Assembly (NCBI GenBank): GCA_964369845.1
Contig: CAYJFJ010000002.1
Span: forward strand, 8,908-72,907
Origin: CAKOSP01 sp964369845
Lineage (GTDB): Bacteria; Bacillota_I; Bacilli_A; RF39; UBA660
Direction: 5' to 3'
DNA: 64,000 bases
The position numbers were made by a program, and so were the translations under genes. Positions 17,963 through 26,819 of this stretch are shown piece by piece. Each line of letters opens with the position of its first letter. Within the stretch, counting starts at the first letter, position 1. The notes below the pieces were generated by a model that did no database searches, was not told where the DNA came from, and was given only the letters and a program-made list of their open reading frames with translations.

Positions 17963-20518
17963 CTATACTTTTTTTACGATTTTTTCTACTGATGAAATAT
18001 CTAAATTATATTTCCCTGATATTTCATCAGCGTTCAAGTAAAATATTTCATTTAATTGATTATCTTTAAAAACTTCTATATCATTTCTTATTAAATAAGT
18101 TATTTTAGCTTTTAATATTTCTAATGAAACATTTTTTAAATCTTCATAAAGTTTCATATAACTAAGACCTACCATACTAAATAAATATTCTTTTTGCTCT
18201 GTTATTTCATGTAGTTTTTTTAATGTTGGAATATTTAATAAAATTTCTGATTTTTCTTGATTTCTAATTTTTTTATAAATATCATATTTTGTATTTTTCA
18301 AAAAGTGTTTCACAACAGTTCCTGAAGACAATTTTGTATCCTCATCAAAGTTATTTTCTTTTAACATTTCAATCAATTCATCTATGTATTTATCTAAAGA
18401 ATATTTTTCTTGATTTAAATATTTGTCATCAATTAAAATTTGATACTTTTCTTTGTTTTCTTCATCGTTTATAAACTTTAATATATTTTCTTTACTATAT
18501 TTCACAAAATTATAAACATCTGTTCCACTAGAGAAGAATACTTTACCTTTTTTTTCAGGAGTGTATCCTATATTTAATAGTTCTTCCATTTTTTCTATAA
18601 ATGTTAATTCCTTTTTAAAACAAACTGATTTTAATATTTGCTCTTTATACTTAAAACCTTCTTCAGTTTCTAAGAAATTATCAAGTTTTTTTTCAAACCT
18701 TCTTATAAAACTATGCATTTGAGTTCCATCACTAAATAAATCTTTACCATTTTCATTTGGTTTTTTACTAAGACTTAATATTATTTCTAACTTTTCAAGT
18801 TCAGATAATTTATTTTTAAAGTAAGCTATCGTTTTAAAAACTTCACTATATTTGCTTCCTTTACCTTTAATGTAACTTTTTATTCTTTCTTTATTCACAT
18901 TTATAAAACTTTTAACTACTACACCATCTGAGAAAGTAAGTCTTTTATCATAAGCATATTTTATATATAATTGATTTTCAAAATATTCTTCCATTTTATC
19001 TTCAAATGATAGATTTGCTTTAAATTTATATAATGGTAACCTCATAATTTGTGCATAAAATAAATATCCATCTTCTGTATTTATAAATTTTAATATTTCG
19101 TTTTTAGATCCTTCTATAAATATTCTCATGCTAGAATTATTTGAAAATTTATCACTTCGTTTAATTACTGGAAAACTCTTTAAAGAAACAATTTGTTTAA
19201 GTTTTTCTTCGATACTTAAATTATTTATTTCATTTAAATATTTGTATAATTCTACTATTTCACTATTTAAAACATCTACTTCAATTCCAATGCTTTTTTC
19301 TTCTATATTAGCTGCAATATTCTTTTTTGACTTCTTACATTTGAATTTTAATTCATCGTGTAGCTCAAGCATAATTTTTGAGTTGTTTACTAAATCTAGT
19401 ATAAGTGGTTTTTCCACCTTATTTCCTATGCTAAGAGCTCTTCCAATTTGTTGTTTAAATACTATATCGGAACTTGTACTTCTTCCAAGTATTACTCCGG
19501 CAATGTTTTCAAAATGAACTCCTTCGTTACACTGATTAATCGCAAATAATATTCGAAGTTTATTTTTTACGTCGTTTCCATTTGAATCTAGATCTTTACT
19601 AAATAAGTCTCTTGCTTTTTTTCCACTATCTTTATCTAAACTTGATGTAGTATATATTTCAACTTCAGTTTCGTTTATAGTATCTTTTAAAATATTTATT
19701 ACTTCATCTTTTATTTGTTTAAAATCTTTACTATTAGAATTTATATTCGGAGGACAAAAAAATATATATTTTTTTCCTAGTTCTAAATTTTCTTTAAGTA
19801 AGTCTTTAATACTTTTTTGTGAAAGTAACTTTTTCTTTACCTCGCTTAAAAGATCCATATATTGTGGTTTATTTTCTATGTTTTTAGCTTTAATAATTCT
19901 TTGTTCTAAATCTTCAATTACATTAAAATTAGTATACTCAACTGTTTTATAAACTGGTTCTTTTAATACACCTTGAATTATGGCATCACTTAAAGTAAAT
20001 TTGCTTACAACTTTATCAGAAAATATTTCATCTCCATATTCTAAAGTCATATCCCTTTCTTTTGCTGTTTTTCTATTTCTAACAGTTGTAGCACTCATAC
20101 CAAAAATTTTCATCTTTGGTTTTATACTTATAAGATGATTTATCGCATTTTCCCACTTATCAGCTCCTATGTGATGAAACTCATCTAATATTATATAATC
20201 AACATCTAGTTTATCTAGTAAGTTATTTTTATAGTCGTTATATAATGCACTATAAGTTTTAATTTCAAGATTAGGTAAATCTTCAGTTAATGAATAATTA
20301 TTTGTTTTAAGCACTTGCTCTAAATGTTCTTTTATTGCAAGTGATGGTGTTATGTAAATAAATTTTTTGTTTTTATTATCCATAACTAATGATAATGCTA
20401 TATATGATTTACCTGTTCCTGTTGCATGAACTACTGCAGCTATTTTTTCTGTTTCATAAGTTTTTTTAACTTTATCATATGCTTTTTTATTATGTGGACG
20501 CAGTTTTAAACTTTTCAT
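17963..20518 (-). CDS. SF2 DEAD/DEAH-box helicase with C-terminal HA-like repeats
   Basis: 851 residues. Motif I is ATGTGKSY (residues 33-40), motif II DEFHH, motif III SATT, motif V region NQCNEGVHFENI and motif VI QQIGRALS. After about residue 450 there are five units of 55-70 residues with 'FSxGTxVxxFIxxxKxxI', matching helicase-associated (HA) repeats; the unit spacing is regular. The protein resembles uncharacterised DNA/RNA helicases common in gut Firmicutes, not a named repair enzyme. Its start overlaps the upstream flavoprotein stop (ATGA), so the two are translationally coupled. Role is unknown. Confidence 0.85.
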   Translation of the reverse strand: MKSLKLRPHNKKAYDKVKKTYETEKIAAVVHATGTGKSYIALSLVMDNKNKKFIYITPSLAIKEHLEQVLKTNNYSLTEDLPNLEIKTYSALYNDYKNNLLDKLDVDYIILDEFHHIGADKWENAINHLISIKPKMKIFGMSATTVRNRKTAKERDMTLEYGDEIFSDKVVSKFTLSDAIIQGVLKEPVYKTVEYTNFNVIEDLEQRIIKAKNIENKPQYMDLLSEVKKKLLSQKSIKDLLKENLELGKKYIFFCPPNINSNSKDFKQIKDEVINILKDTINETEVEIYTTSSLDKDSGKKARDLFSKDLDSNGNDVKNKLRILFAINQCNEGVHFENIAGVILGRSTSSDIVFKQQIGRALSIGNKVEKPLILDLVNNSKIMLELHDELKFKCKKSKKNIAANIEEKSIGIEVDVLNSEIVELYKYLNEINNLSIEEKLKQIVSLKSFPVIKRSDKFSNNSSMRIFIEGSKNEILKFINTEDGYLFYAQIMRLPLYKFKANLSFEDKMEEYFENQLYIKYAYDKRLTFSDGVVVKSFINVNKERIKSYIKGKGSKYSEVFKTIAYFKNKLSELEKLEIILSLSKKPNENGKDLFSDGTQMHSFIRRFEKKLDNFLETEEGFKYKEQILKSVCFKKELTFIEKMEELLNIGYTPEKKGKVFFSSGTDVYNFVKYSKENILKFINDEENKEKYQILIDDKYLNQEKYSLDKYIDELIEMLKENNFDEDTKLSSGTVVKHFLKNTKYDIYKKIRNQEKSEILLNIPTLKKLHEITEQKEYLFSMVGLSYMKLYEDLKNVSLEILKAKITYLIRNDIEVFKDNQLNEIFYLNADEISGKYNLDISSVEKIVKKV

Positions 20519-21678
20519 TTAAGTTCCTCACTTATATAGTATGCTGCACTATAAGCTGTTGAAAATGCAATTGTCAAATTATATCCACCTACTGGTCCAT
20601 GTAAATCTAGTGCTTCTCCAATAAAATATAAATTTTCTACAGTTTTAGATTCAAAAGTTTTAGTGTTAACATCTTTTAAATCGATTCCCCCACCTGTAAC
20701 GTATGCTTTAGATATATCTTCGACACCTTTTATTTGTAATGGTGATGCTTTAAGTGATATTATTACTTTTTCCATTTCTTTTTCATTTAACACTTTTATA
20801 ACTTTTGAATGATCTATTTTATTAATATCTAAAATGTATGATGCAAACTTTTTTGAAACTAAGGTTTTCAAGACTGAAATAAGCGTTTGTTCTTGATTTT
20901 CATTTAATATGTTTTCAATATTAATATTTGGTAAATAATCTATTTTAATTTCTTTTATGTTTTCTAAATAAATATGTTCACTAGCTTTCATTACTGATAA
21001 ACCACTTATACCCTTATGGGTATAAATTAAATTTCCTTCAAAAGTTTTTTTCTTGAAACTTAAGACTACTTTTTCAAAAGAAGTTCCTGCTAAGTTATTA
21101 CTTTTTTCTAAATGAACTGATGTTTCTGCTGGAAATATTTTAGTTACTTTTTGATTTAACATCTTAGCAAACTTTAAATTATCTCCACTACTACCTAGCG
21201 CTGGAAAACTTGAACCGCCAGTAGCTATTACTAATTTTTTACATGTATATGTCTTTTCTTTTGTTTTTACTTCGAAAAAGTTATTTTCTTTTGAAATGCT
21301 TAATACTTCTGAATTGTACTTTATTTCGCAGTTTTTATTTTTTAATAAAAATTCTAAAATTTCATAACTACTATTAGATACTGGAAATATTTGATTTTCT
21401 TTTTCTTCTTTTAAAGGTACTTTAAAAAATTTCATTACTTCTTTAGGTCCAAATTTAAAAATTGCGCTATATAAATATTTTTTATTATATTTTATTTCTT
21501 CTAAAAACAGATTATTTTCTTTATTATTGGTTAAATTACATCTTCCACCACCAGTTATTAATAATTTTTTCCCTGCTTCTTTATTTTTTTCTAAAACTAA
21601 TACATTTAAATTTTTATCTATTACATTTGAAAATAATAAACCTGCTGCTCCTGCCCCTATAACTATTACGTCTAACAT
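20515..21678 (-). CDS. NAD(P)/FAD-dependent oxidoreductase, HI0933/YhiN family
   Basis: 387 residues from the ATG at 21678. Rossmann FAD site VIVIGAGAAGLLFS at residues 4-17, family motif KKLLITGGGRCNLTN, VIATGGSSFPALGSSGD, and the C-terminal AYVTGGGIDLKDVNTKT and PVGGYNLTIAFSTA stretches typical of HI0933/YhiN. The physiological role of this family is not settled. A GTG start 12 bases upstream is possible, but GTGAGGT acts better as the ribosome site for the ATG. It begins one base after the stop of the DUF1294 gene and ends in an ATGA overlap with the helicase, so three genes form one operon. Confidence 0.9.
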   Translation of the reverse strand: MLDVIVIGAGAAGLLFSNVIDKNLNVLVLEKNKEAGKKLLITGGGRCNLTNNKENNLFLEEIKYNKKYLYSAIFKFGPKEVMKFFKVPLKEEKENQIFPVSNSSYEILEFLLKNKNCEIKYNSEVLSISKENNFFEVKTKEKTYTCKKLVIATGGSSFPALGSSGDNLKFAKMLNQKVTKIFPAETSVHLEKSNNLAGTSFEKVVLSFKKKTFEGNLIYTHKGISGLSVMKASEHIYLENIKEIKIDYLPNINIENILNENQEQTLISVLKTLVSKKFASYILDINKIDHSKVIKVLNEKEMEKVIISLKASPLQIKGVEDISKAYVTGGGIDLKDVNTKTFESKTVENLYFIGEALDLHGPVGGYNLTIAFSTAYSAAYYISEELK

Positions 21679-21679
21679 T

Positions 21680-21946
21680 TTATACCTCACATAAATAGTA
21701 TAACATTAAATACATATGAATAAATAGAAAAAGAAAATATAAAATGTAAAATTTCTTTTTCTTAGTTTTATGTCTAAATAATTTCATTGCAAAAAGACCT
21801 CCTAAAGATCCTCCTAAAAATGAAAATATAAAAAGTGTTGACTCTTTTATTCTCCATGTATTTTTCTTTGCTTTTTCTTTATCTATAAACATTGCAATAA
21901 ATAATAATACATTTATTACTATGTAATACGTCATTATATATTTCAC
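21680..21946 (-). CDS. DUF1294 membrane protein
   Basis: 88 residues with three membrane helices (residues about 5-18, 36-55 and 70-87) and the family pattern DKEKAKKNTWRIKE then FIFSFLGGSLGGLFAMKLFRHKTKKKKF. Members are small inner-membrane proteins of unknown function. First gene of the operon DUF1294 - YhiN - helicase. Confidence 0.87.
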   Translation of the reverse strand: MKYIMTYYIVINVLLFIAMFIDKEKAKKNTWRIKESTLFIFSFLGGSLGGLFAMKLFRHKTKKKKFYILYFLFLFIHMYLMLYYLCEV

Positions 21947-21984
21947 TACTTATTACTCTTTCTAGTAAATTAACTATAACAAAT

Positions 21985-22060
21985 AAGCATAAAAAAAACA
22001 ATCCCTATACCAGCAGATTGCTTACTACATCAGACTTAAACGCTTCTGACACATTAATAA
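21985..22060 (-). ncRNA. Possible short structured RNA with two hairpins and a U-tract
   Basis: Between YolD and DUF1294 the minus strand reads a TCAGA / TCTGA hairpin (22049-22045 with 22034-22030), then CAATC / GATTG (22020-22016 with 22003-21999), then eight T (21998-21991). An AT-rich TGATATTAT box about 10 bases upstream could be an extended -10. It could be a small RNA or a simple terminator for the YolD-UmuC operon. No known RNA family is recognised. Confidence 0.35.
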
Positions 22061-22114
22061 TATCATATATATTTTGTTATTTCTACACTTTTCGACAAAG
22101 TTTGCAAAGTGGAC

Positions 22115-22420
22115 TCATTTTATATTTAGTATATTATCAAAATATATTACTTCATCAGTAGTGATTAAAGCTTTATTTATTTCATCTACTTTATTTACTT
22201 CTACTATTTTTCTTATATAATTGTTTTCTTTATAATATATTAATTCTACTGTATCTTTTTTATTTATTGTTTTTAATTTTTCATTTACTTCACTTATTAA
22301 GTTTTCAGATAACACTACTTTATCTGCTACTTCTTTTTCTGCTTCTTTTATCATTTTCCTTAGTCCTTCAAGAGCGTCAAATGGCATGAACTGTTTTGCC
22401 CTAAAATCATTATTCTGCAT
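22115..22420 (-). CDS. YolD-like family protein
   Basis: 101 residues with the YolD pattern: RAKQFMPFDALEGLRKMIKEAEKE followed by a beta-rich half (DTVELIYYKENNYIRKIVEV). YolD proteins are small partners found next to Y-family polymerases (UvrX/YqjW) in Bacillus and its phages; their job is unclear. The gene overlaps the UmuC-like polymerase gene by 11 bp, which reproduces the known pairing. Confidence 0.85.
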   Translation of the reverse strand: MQNNDFRAKQFMPFDALEGLRKMIKEAEKEVADKVVLSENLISEVNEKLKTINKKDTVELIYYKENNYIRKIVEVNKVDEINKALITTDEVIYFDNILNIK

Positions 22421-23663
22421 TATGACCTCCTATAAGTTTATTTCTAGCTTTTTGATTTGCTTTTTCTTCGTAACTAATTGCCCTTAATACTGAGCTCTTT
22501 CCATATTTTTTCTTTAAGGTATTTACTGAAGTTAATAAAGCATTTTCTTCTTGACCAAATGAAAAGTCTTCAAAAAGCGATAACTGCTCTTCTTTGTATA
22601 AAGTTAAATGAAAAAATGTAATTCCAAGTTTTCTTATATAATAATCTTTATTAATTATTTTCTCATACATCTTTTCTACATAATTAATTAATATATAATA
22701 TTTATTTGTAGTGTTTTCTAATCTTTTTGACATTTTTGAAGATAACACTTCATAATCACTATAACCTATATAAATAGCAATACCTCCTACTGCCTTTTTT
22801 TCATCTACAATTTTTTGAACTAATCCATCACACATTTCTTTTAAAACAATTAAAGCATTTTCACTATTATAATCTTCAAAAAGTATCTGACTACTACTTA
22901 AAGATGATGAAGATGGTTTGTATTTTTTTATATCACTAATAGTGCAGCTTTCTTTTCCTAAACTATGATCTTTAAGTAAAATATAATCTACTCCAAATAA
23001 TTTTTTTAATAAACCATCTGATGCTTTTGATATGTCTTTCATTGTATATATTTTATTCATAGCAAGTTTTTTTTCTGTTGCTTTACCTATTTTCCAAAAA
23101 TCAGTTAGTGGCAAATGATGCCATAGCTCTTCTTTGAACTTTTCTTCATCTAAATAAGCTATATTAGTTTTATTTTTTTTGGCAGTTATGTCTAAAGCTA
23201 CTTTAGCTAAAAATAAATTAGTTCCGACACCTGCACTTGATGGTATTTTAGTTTTTTTATATACTTCTTCCATTACTATCTTAGCTAGCTCTATTTCATT
23301 TTTTTTATATAATTTTAAATAATTAGTTACATCTATAAATGCTTCATCTACTGAATATACATGTATATCTTCTTTTGAAAAAAATGTTAAATATATTTTA
23401 TAAATTTCTACTGAATACTCCATATATAGTTTCATTCTTGGCTTTGCTATTATATATTTAATATTTTGTGGTATTTCAAATAATCTACTCCTGTTTTTTA
23501 CTCCAAGACTTTTCATCTTTGGCGTTATAGCTAACGTTATAGCTCCCGCTCCTCTTACTGGATCTGCTACAACTAAATTAACTTTAAACGGGTCTATGTT
23601 TCTAAGCGCGCATTCTACTGATGCATAAAATCCTTTTAAATCAATACATAAATATTTTTTCAT
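22410..23663 (-). CDS. Y-family DNA polymerase (UvrX/UmuC-like)
   Basis: 417 residues. It is a translesion polymerase that copies damaged DNA. The catalytic acidic residues are in CIDLKGFYASVE (D8) and VYSVDEAFIDV (D104, E105), then SAGVGTNLFLAKVALDITAK, the FWKIGKATEKKL thumb, and a C-terminal little-finger domain. The 'DLKGF' start is closer to UvrX/YqjW than to DinB. Paired with YolD downstream. The ATG at 23663 has almost no ribosome site except a GGGTG that lies inside the 3' arm of a hairpin (see 23665-23693), so translation may be limited. Confidence 0.93.
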   Translation of the reverse strand: MKKYLCIDLKGFYASVECALRNIDPFKVNLVVADPVRGAGAITLAITPKMKSLGVKNRSRLFEIPQNIKYIIAKPRMKLYMEYSVEIYKIYLTFFSKEDIHVYSVDEAFIDVTNYLKLYKKNEIELAKIVMEEVYKKTKIPSSAGVGTNLFLAKVALDITAKKNKTNIAYLDEEKFKEELWHHLPLTDFWKIGKATEKKLAMNKIYTMKDISKASDGLLKKLFGVDYILLKDHSLGKESCTISDIKKYKPSSSSLSSSQILFEDYNSENALIVLKEMCDGLVQKIVDEKKAVGGIAIYIGYSDYEVLSSKMSKRLENTTNKYYILINYVEKMYEKIINKDYYIRKLGITFFHLTLYKEEQLSLFEDFSFGQEENALLTSVNTLKKKYGKSSVLRAISYEEKANQKARNKLIGGHNAE

Positions 23664-23664
23664 A

Positions 23665-23693
23665 ATAAAACACCCATATATAAAATGGATGTT
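23665..23693 (-). terminator. Terminator hairpin directly before the polymerase gene
   Basis: Stem AACATCCAT / ATGGGTGTT (9 bp, one G-T; 23693-23685 with 23677-23669), 7-base loop, then TTATTATG, where ATG is the polymerase start. It ends the transcript from 23704 and also covers the only SD-like bases of the polymerase gene. Confidence 0.7.
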
Positions 23694-23703
23694 TTTTTAT
23701 TTT

Positions 23704-24372
23704 TTATTCGCCTCTTCTTACTTTTTGAAGTTCTTTTTCTGCTTTTAAATACATAAATTCAGCTTTGTCATAATAACCAAACTCATTTAAATGTTCATCA
23801 CATAAATTCATCACTTCTTCATATTTTTTTTGCACTAAAAGAGCTTCGATTTTTTGTAGTTTTAATAATTTGTTATTTGGAGCTAAGTCTGCAACTTCAA
23901 TAACCTTATCAAATCGTTCTAATCTTTTATAAAAATAACATAATTTAGATTTAATTTTATCATGTTCTAAATTTTCATGTAAATAATCGTATATTATATA
24001 ATGCTTTTCTTTTTTTGATAAATATTTTTCAAATAATATTGTTACTTTTTGAAGCATTATAACTTTATCATAATCATGTTTATTAGCTATTTCTAATGCC
24101 TCATCTAGTAAGTTTAATTTAATTAATGTATCAATGTAATGAGATATTATAACCTTGTTACAGTTCTCAAAACTAATTCCTTCTTTTTCTTTTCTTTTGA
24201 AAAATTCTTCAATTATCTCTTTGCAGTAACCAAATAACTCGTGTTCTTTCACAAGTTTTAAATATAAAGAAAAAATAGCAATGTCATCTTTGTTTTTATT
24301 GTATATTATTGTTCCTGCTTCAAAATTTTTAGATTTTAGCGCATCTTTCATTTTAGCATATTCTAAATCCAT
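23704..24372 (-). CDS. Helical-repeat (TPR-like) protein, paralog of 28689
   Basis: 222 residues from the ATG at 24372, which has a GAAAGAGGTG site; an upstream ATG at 24393 is possible. The whole protein is helical and looks like a TPR/HEAT-like solenoid: 'EGTIIYNKNKDDIAIFSLY', 'RLERFDKVIEVADLAPNNKLLKLQKIEALL'. It is clearly related to the protein at 28689, mainly in the last 80 residues ('KKYEEVMNLCDEHLNEFG' against 'GFYEEVMDICDYTLNKFG'). No enzyme motif. Its start lies 37 bp after the LysR gene stop, so the two may form an operon. Confidence 0.6.
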   Translation of the reverse strand: MDLEYAKMKDALKSKNFEAGTIIYNKNKDDIAIFSLYLKLVKEHELFGYCKEIIEEFFKRKEKEGISFENCNKVIISHYIDTLIKLNLLDEALEIANKHDYDKVIMLQKVTILFEKYLSKKEKHYIIYDYLHENLEHDKIKSKLCYFYKRLERFDKVIEVADLAPNNKLLKLQKIEALLVQKKYEEVMNLCDEHLNEFGYYDKAEFMYLKAEKELQKVRRGE

Positions 24373-24409
24373 TTTTACACCTCTTTCTTCCATAATACAT
24401 TACTTAGAT

Positions 24410-25327
24410 TTATTCTGCAATACCAAAATTATTATTTATATCATTTTCTATCATTTTTTTAAATTTTTTTGCACTAAATGTTAATTCGTTTGTACGAAGA
24501 GTTACCATTCCTATTTGTCTTGATGGTAACTCTTCTTCAGTATTTATTATAAATAATTTTCCTTCATTTATATCTTTTAGTATATACTCTTTTGTTGCAA
24601 CTGCTACTCCTAAACCTTTTTTTACTGCTTCGTTCACTAGTGTATAATTTACAAATTCGAACTTAGGTTTAATAATTAAATTTGTTTTCTTAAAATATTC
24701 ATCTAGTAATCTTCTTTGACTTGATCCTTCTTTTTGAAAAATAAAATTGTATTTTTTTAAATCACTTACTTTAACTTTTTTATTTTTAAGTTCACTATAT
24801 TCTTCATTTGCTACAAATACATTCGTAATTTTGGAGCAGTACTCTACATTGTACTCAATTTCATATTTATTATCATCTATATTTATAAAAACTAAATCTA
24901 TAAATCCTTCTTTTAAACTTTGTAATAGATTTTTCGATGAATTAGTGTTTACTTCAATATTTACTTTGGGATAAAGCTGACTAAATTTTTGAATATAATC
25001 CATTAAAAATTCTTTGCAAATTGTTGAGGTAGTTCCAATTTTTAATATTCCTGCATCTAAATTAATTAAATCAGTAAATTTATTTTCTGCATTTGAAAAA
25101 TATTCTAAACCTTTTGTAATATATTTATAAAATTCCTTGCCCTCTGATGTTAAAGTCATACCTTTTCTAGTTCTTACAAACAACTCTCCCCCTAGTGATG
25201 CTTCTAAATTTTTAATGATTTTTGTAACCGCTGGCTGTGATATTAATAATTCTTCTGCTGCCTTTGTTATATTACCTTTCTTTACTACTGCTTCAAATGT
25301 TTTATAATATTCTAAGTTAATATTCAT
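24410..25327 (-). CDS. LysR-family transcriptional regulator
   Basis: 305 residues from the second ATG (25327), which sits 5 bases after AGGAGG; the first ATG at 25330 is too close. The N-terminal HTH is at residues about 17-37 (NITKAAEELLISQPAVTKIIKNLE), and the effector-binding domain covers about 85-300. It faces the NUDIX-PHP gene across overlapping promoters, with a perfect palindrome in its own leader, so it probably controls itself and perhaps the fusion gene. The effector is unknown. Confidence 0.92.
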   Translation of the reverse strand: MNINLEYYKTFEAVVKKGNITKAAEELLISQPAVTKIIKNLEASLGGELFVRTRKGMTLTSEGKEFYKYITKGLEYFSNAENKFTDLINLDAGILKIGTTSTICKEFLMDYIQKFSQLYPKVNIEVNTNSSKNLLQSLKEGFIDLVFINIDDNKYEIEYNVEYCSKITNVFVANEEYSELKNKKVKVSDLKKYNFIFQKEGSSQRRLLDEYFKKTNLIIKPKFEFVNYTLVNEAVKKGLGVAVATKEYILKDINEGKLFIINTEEELPSRQIGMVTLRTNELTFSAKKFKKMIENDINNNFGIAE

Positions 25328-25341
25328 CATAACCTCCTGTT

Positions 25342-25361
25342 ATATTTGTAATAACAAATAT
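25342..25361. promoter_or_regulatory. Probable LysR operator (perfect palindrome)
   Basis: ATATTTGT-AATA-ACAAATAT, an 8+8 perfect inverted repeat with a T-N11-A core, the usual LysR site type. It lies between the LysR -10 box and its start codon, where binding would repress LysR, and just upstream of the opposite promoter. Confidence 0.7.
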
Positions 25362-25369
25362 GTATTTTT

Positions 25370-25398
25370 ATTATATTCCACCTTTTGCTATAATTCAA
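25370..25398 (-). promoter_or_regulatory. Promoter of the LysR gene
   Basis: Minus strand TTGAAT (25398-25393), 17 bp, TATAAT (25375-25370). It overlaps the opposing -10 box at 25389-25394, so the two promoters compete. Confidence 0.7.
25386..25394 (+). promoter_or_regulatory. Extended -10 promoter of the NUDIX-PHP gene
   Basis: TGCTATAAT at 25386-25394 on the plus strand, 24 bp before the start codon; the -35 region (TTTTAT) is poor. Confidence 0.6.
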
Positions 25399-25417
25399 GG
25401 TGTAAGAGGAGTAATAT

Positions 25418-26788
25418 ATGAACATTGTAATTAATAAAGAAAATTTACTAGAAAAGGAAATTAATTTTATTCAAAAGAAAGCTAGAGCTTTTATAATAGA
25501 TGATTTTAGTAACATTATAATATGTAGTTATGCAGATCTTTTAATGTTTCCTGGGGGTAAGGTTGATATTAATGAAAGTTATGAAGAATCTATTATAAGA
25601 GAAATTCATGAAGAAACAGGTATGATGCTTGATAAAACTTCCATCAAAGAAGAATTCGAAGCAACTACTTATCTTAAAAATTTTTCAAGCAAACATTCTC
25701 AAAAATTAGTAAATAAGAAAATAATTACAAAATATTTTTTAGTTCGTGTTAATGAAATAGATTTAACTAATGGTAAAAAATTAAGTGAAAATGAAAAAAA
25801 TGAGAATTTTAATCTTAAGAAAATTCATTTAAGTGAAGTTTTAGATTTTTTTCAAAATCACAAATCTACTAACAAAAGATATGAACTATTTTTCAAAGAA
25901 GAAAATATAGAAGCTATTAATAAATTGTTTCATAAGTATAAATTAATTGATTTGCATACTCACTCAACTTTTTCGGATGGAAAATTAAACCCCGATGATC
26001 TATTTAAATTAGCTAAAAATAGTGACATTGGAACACTCAGTATTACTGACCATAATTCAGTTAATGCTATATTTTATTCTCTAGAAAATAAACTTGAAAA
26101 TAAATATAATATAAAATTAATACATGGATGTGAACTTAGTGCCAAATATAAAAATAAAGAATTACATATTTTAGGATATAATATTGACATTAACAATCTA
26201 GAACTTAAAGCTGCAATAGATAAAATAAGAATTAGTTCTATTTATTATTTATCTTTAATGTTTAATTACCTTAACACTATATATAACATAAATTTTTCTT
26301 ATGATGAAGTAATAGATACTATTAGAAAAGATAAATCTCTTAATAGAGTTGATATAGCTAAACTGTTAATTAAATATAACTATGCAACTTCTATTTCAGA
26401 TGCATGCGTTAAATATTTAAATCATATAAAAACATTAATTGGCGATCATACTAAAGGTCTTGATTATAAAGAAATTATAAGAATTATAAAAAAAGCTAAT
26501 GGAACTGCAGTTCTTGCTCATCCTGGCTCTTATAATTTAAATCATGAAGAATTTAAAACTTTACTGAGTGAAATGAAAACTCTTGGTCTTGATGGTCTTG
26601 AAGTATTTAGTTTTAAGCATACTAGTGAAGATATAAAATATTATTATGACATAGCCAAAGACTTTGATTTAATTATCACTGCTGGCTCAGATTATCATGG
26701 CAATGAACATAATAATTCATCTGAACTTGGATTTGGAACTAACAATAATGCTTATAACCGTTTTTTAGCCAAAGATATTACCAATTAA
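25418..26788 (+). CDS. NUDIX hydrolase - PHP phosphoesterase fusion
   Basis: 456 residues. The N-terminal half (about 20-165) is a NUDIX domain with an intact box: GGKVDINESYEESIIREIHEE, Gly47, E53, R61-E62, E65-E66. The C-terminal half (177-456) is a PHP-type metallo-phosphoesterase: LIDLHTHSTFSDGKL (H180, H182), SITDHNSVNA, HGCELSA, VLAHPGS and AGSDYHG, all metal-ligand motifs of the TrpH-like group. One protein could therefore hydrolyse a nucleotide diphosphate derivative and then a phosphate ester, but substrates are not readable. Strong ribosome site GAGGAG. A separate bidirectional terminator follows. Confidence 0.93.
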   Translation: MNIVINKENLLEKEINFIQKKARAFIIDDFSNIIICSYADLLMFPGGKVDINESYEESIIREIHEETGMMLDKTSIKEEFEATTYLKNFSSKHSQKLVNKKIITKYFLVRVNEIDLTNGKKLSENEKNENFNLKKIHLSEVLDFFQNHKSTNKRYELFFKEENIEAINKLFHKYKLIDLHTHSTFSDGKLNPDDLFKLAKNSDIGTLSITDHNSVNAIFYSLENKLENKYNIKLIHGCELSAKYKNKELHILGYNIDINNLELKAAIDKIRISSIYYLSLMFNYLNTIYNINFSYDEVIDTIRKDKSLNRVDIAKLLIKYNYATSISDACVKYLNHIKTLIGDHTKGLDYKEIIRIIKKANGTAVLAHPGSYNLNHEEFKTLLSEMKTLGLDGLEVFSFKHTSEDIKYYYDIAKDFDLIITAGSDYHGNEHNNSSELGFGTNNNAYNRFLAKDITN

Positions 26789-26818
26789 AAAAATCTACAC
26801 AAATCGTGTAGATTTTTT
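26787..26818. terminator. Bidirectional terminator
   Basis: ATCTACAC / GTGTAGAT stem (26793-26800 with 26806-26813) flanked by A7 and T6, between the convergent genes at 25418 and 26820. Confidence 0.9.
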
Positions 26819-26819
26819 G

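Noticed and set aside
22115..23663. Prophage remnant because of the UvrX/YolD pair
   Set aside because: No phage structural, integrase or lysis genes around it; the pair also occurs in chromosomes.
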